Source: Methanospirillum sp.
GTDB lineage: Archaea; Halobacteriota; Methanomicrobia; Methanomicrobiales; Methanospirillaceae
Length of the DNA stretch: 7,060 bases
Direction of reading: 5' to 3'
Assembly: GCA_028695895.1 (NCBI GenBank)
Contig: JAQVIE010000059.1
Span: forward strand, 1 to 7,060
Of the stretch, positions 6,744 to 7,060 are shown piece after piece. The translations under genes were made by a program, and so were the position numbers. Each line of letters opens with the position of its first letter. Position 1 is the first letter of the stretch. The notes under the pieces are model-generated. The model saw nothing but the letters and a program-made list of their open reading frames with translations. It did no database searches and had not been told where the DNA came from.

Positions 6744-6840
6744 ATATTGATACTATTAAATACTGACACCAACTCCAGTTTTCGTTGAACATTATTGAGA
6801 TGCCAGCATAACAACTATGAACAATTTTTTGAAAGGCAAA

Positions 6841-6851
6841 GTATATAATAA
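6841..6851 (-). promoter_or_regulatory. Candidate archaeal TATA box
   Basis: Reading the minus strand, TTATTATATAC resembles the archaeal box A element. Transcription would then begin about 25 bases downstream, near 6820, giving a 5' leader of roughly 95 bases before the GTG; long leaders are common in Methanosarcina. The region is so AT-rich that chance matches are likely, so this is the best of several weak candidates. Confidence 0.35.
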
Positions 6852-6863
6852 GTGACGTTGATA

Positions 6864-6900
6864 ATTAAAATATTAAGTTAAACGAAATAATATTTTTAAT
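6864..6900. repeat. AT-only inverted repeat upstream of the giant gene
   Basis: The left arm ATTAAAATATTA (6864-6875) and right arm TAATATTTTTAAT (6888-6900) are reverse complements except for one extra T, separated by a 12-base loop. It lies just upstream of the candidate TATA box. It could be an operator, or a hairpin ending transcription of a gene lying to the right. A chance match in AT-rich DNA is also possible. Confidence 0.4.
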
Positions 6901-7060
6901 CTAAAAATTCAGATATTTCATTAAACCATTTTCAGTCGAATTTTAAAAATAAATCAAATTAAAATGCATTTTACGTTTAATTTAGAAATAAACAAATACT
7001 TGTCATGATGCTGTTTTCGAAAACTTAAATTAATTTCAGTAGATGACCTGTAAGAATCGG

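Larger units (their letters stand above)
6726..7060. other. AT-rich upstream intergenic region
   Basis: About 335 bases without a supportable gene. It holds the 5' leader of the giant gene, the candidate TATA box, the inverted repeat at 6864-6900 and a perfect 12-base palindrome GTTTTCGAAAAC at 7013-7024. On the minus strand a frame open at the right edge ends at a TGA at 6956-6954 after 34 codons; it could be the tail of a co-oriented upstream gene, but it shows no recognisable motif. I see no tRNA or structured RNA. Confidence 0.6.

Noticed and set aside
7013..7024. Perfect palindrome GTTTTCGAAAAC
   Set aside because: Short and isolated; no second copy or neighbouring promoter element supports an operator.
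6954..7058. Open frame at the right edge on the minus strand, 34 codons ending in TGA
   Set aside because: It might be the end of an upstream gene, but it is short, AT-rich and without motif, so I do not call a gene.

Overview
The window holds one giant partial gene on the minus strand. It runs leftward from about 6725 to position 1 and off the left edge, so at least 2241 codons are visible without a stop and the C-terminus is missing. It encodes a secreted, highly repetitive surface protein of the NosD/PbH1 right-handed parallel beta-helix type. The remaining ~335 bases (6726-7060) are an AT-rich upstream region with no gene I can support.

Layout in protein order (right to left): a non-ATG start and a signal peptide (residues 1-39); a disordered Ser/Pro/Gly/Thr/Asp/Glu-rich stalk (40-302) with a Pro-Thr run, a recent near-perfect 45-residue duplication and an Asp/Gly/Asn-rich end; an N-terminal beta-helix cap region (303-436); then roughly 65 helical coils of about 23 residues each. 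The coils are interrupted by three related ~102-residue insert modules (761-862, 1010-1112, 1215-1317) containing a (K/R)YNF motif and, in two of three, a CINC motif. Close to the left edge the coils form a longer super-repeat of about 95 residues that ends in (E/I)EFYNVT and SMVGF.

Organism: the sequence suggests an archaeon, most likely a methanogen of the Methanosarcinales. Reasons are the protein architecture (long NosD-repeat surface proteins with these modules are typical of that group, from general knowledge), the abundance of N-x-S/T sequons, a TATA-like box upstream and a GAGGTG ribosome-binding sequence. This is inference; no taxonomic marker gene is present.

No operon partner, RNA gene, mobile element or CRISPR is visible. 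The many short open frames on the plus strand and in other minus frames are shadows of this repetitive gene. Probable role: a cell-surface or extracellular-matrix stalk or adhesin, possibly carbohydrate-binding; the sequence does not show a specific activity.
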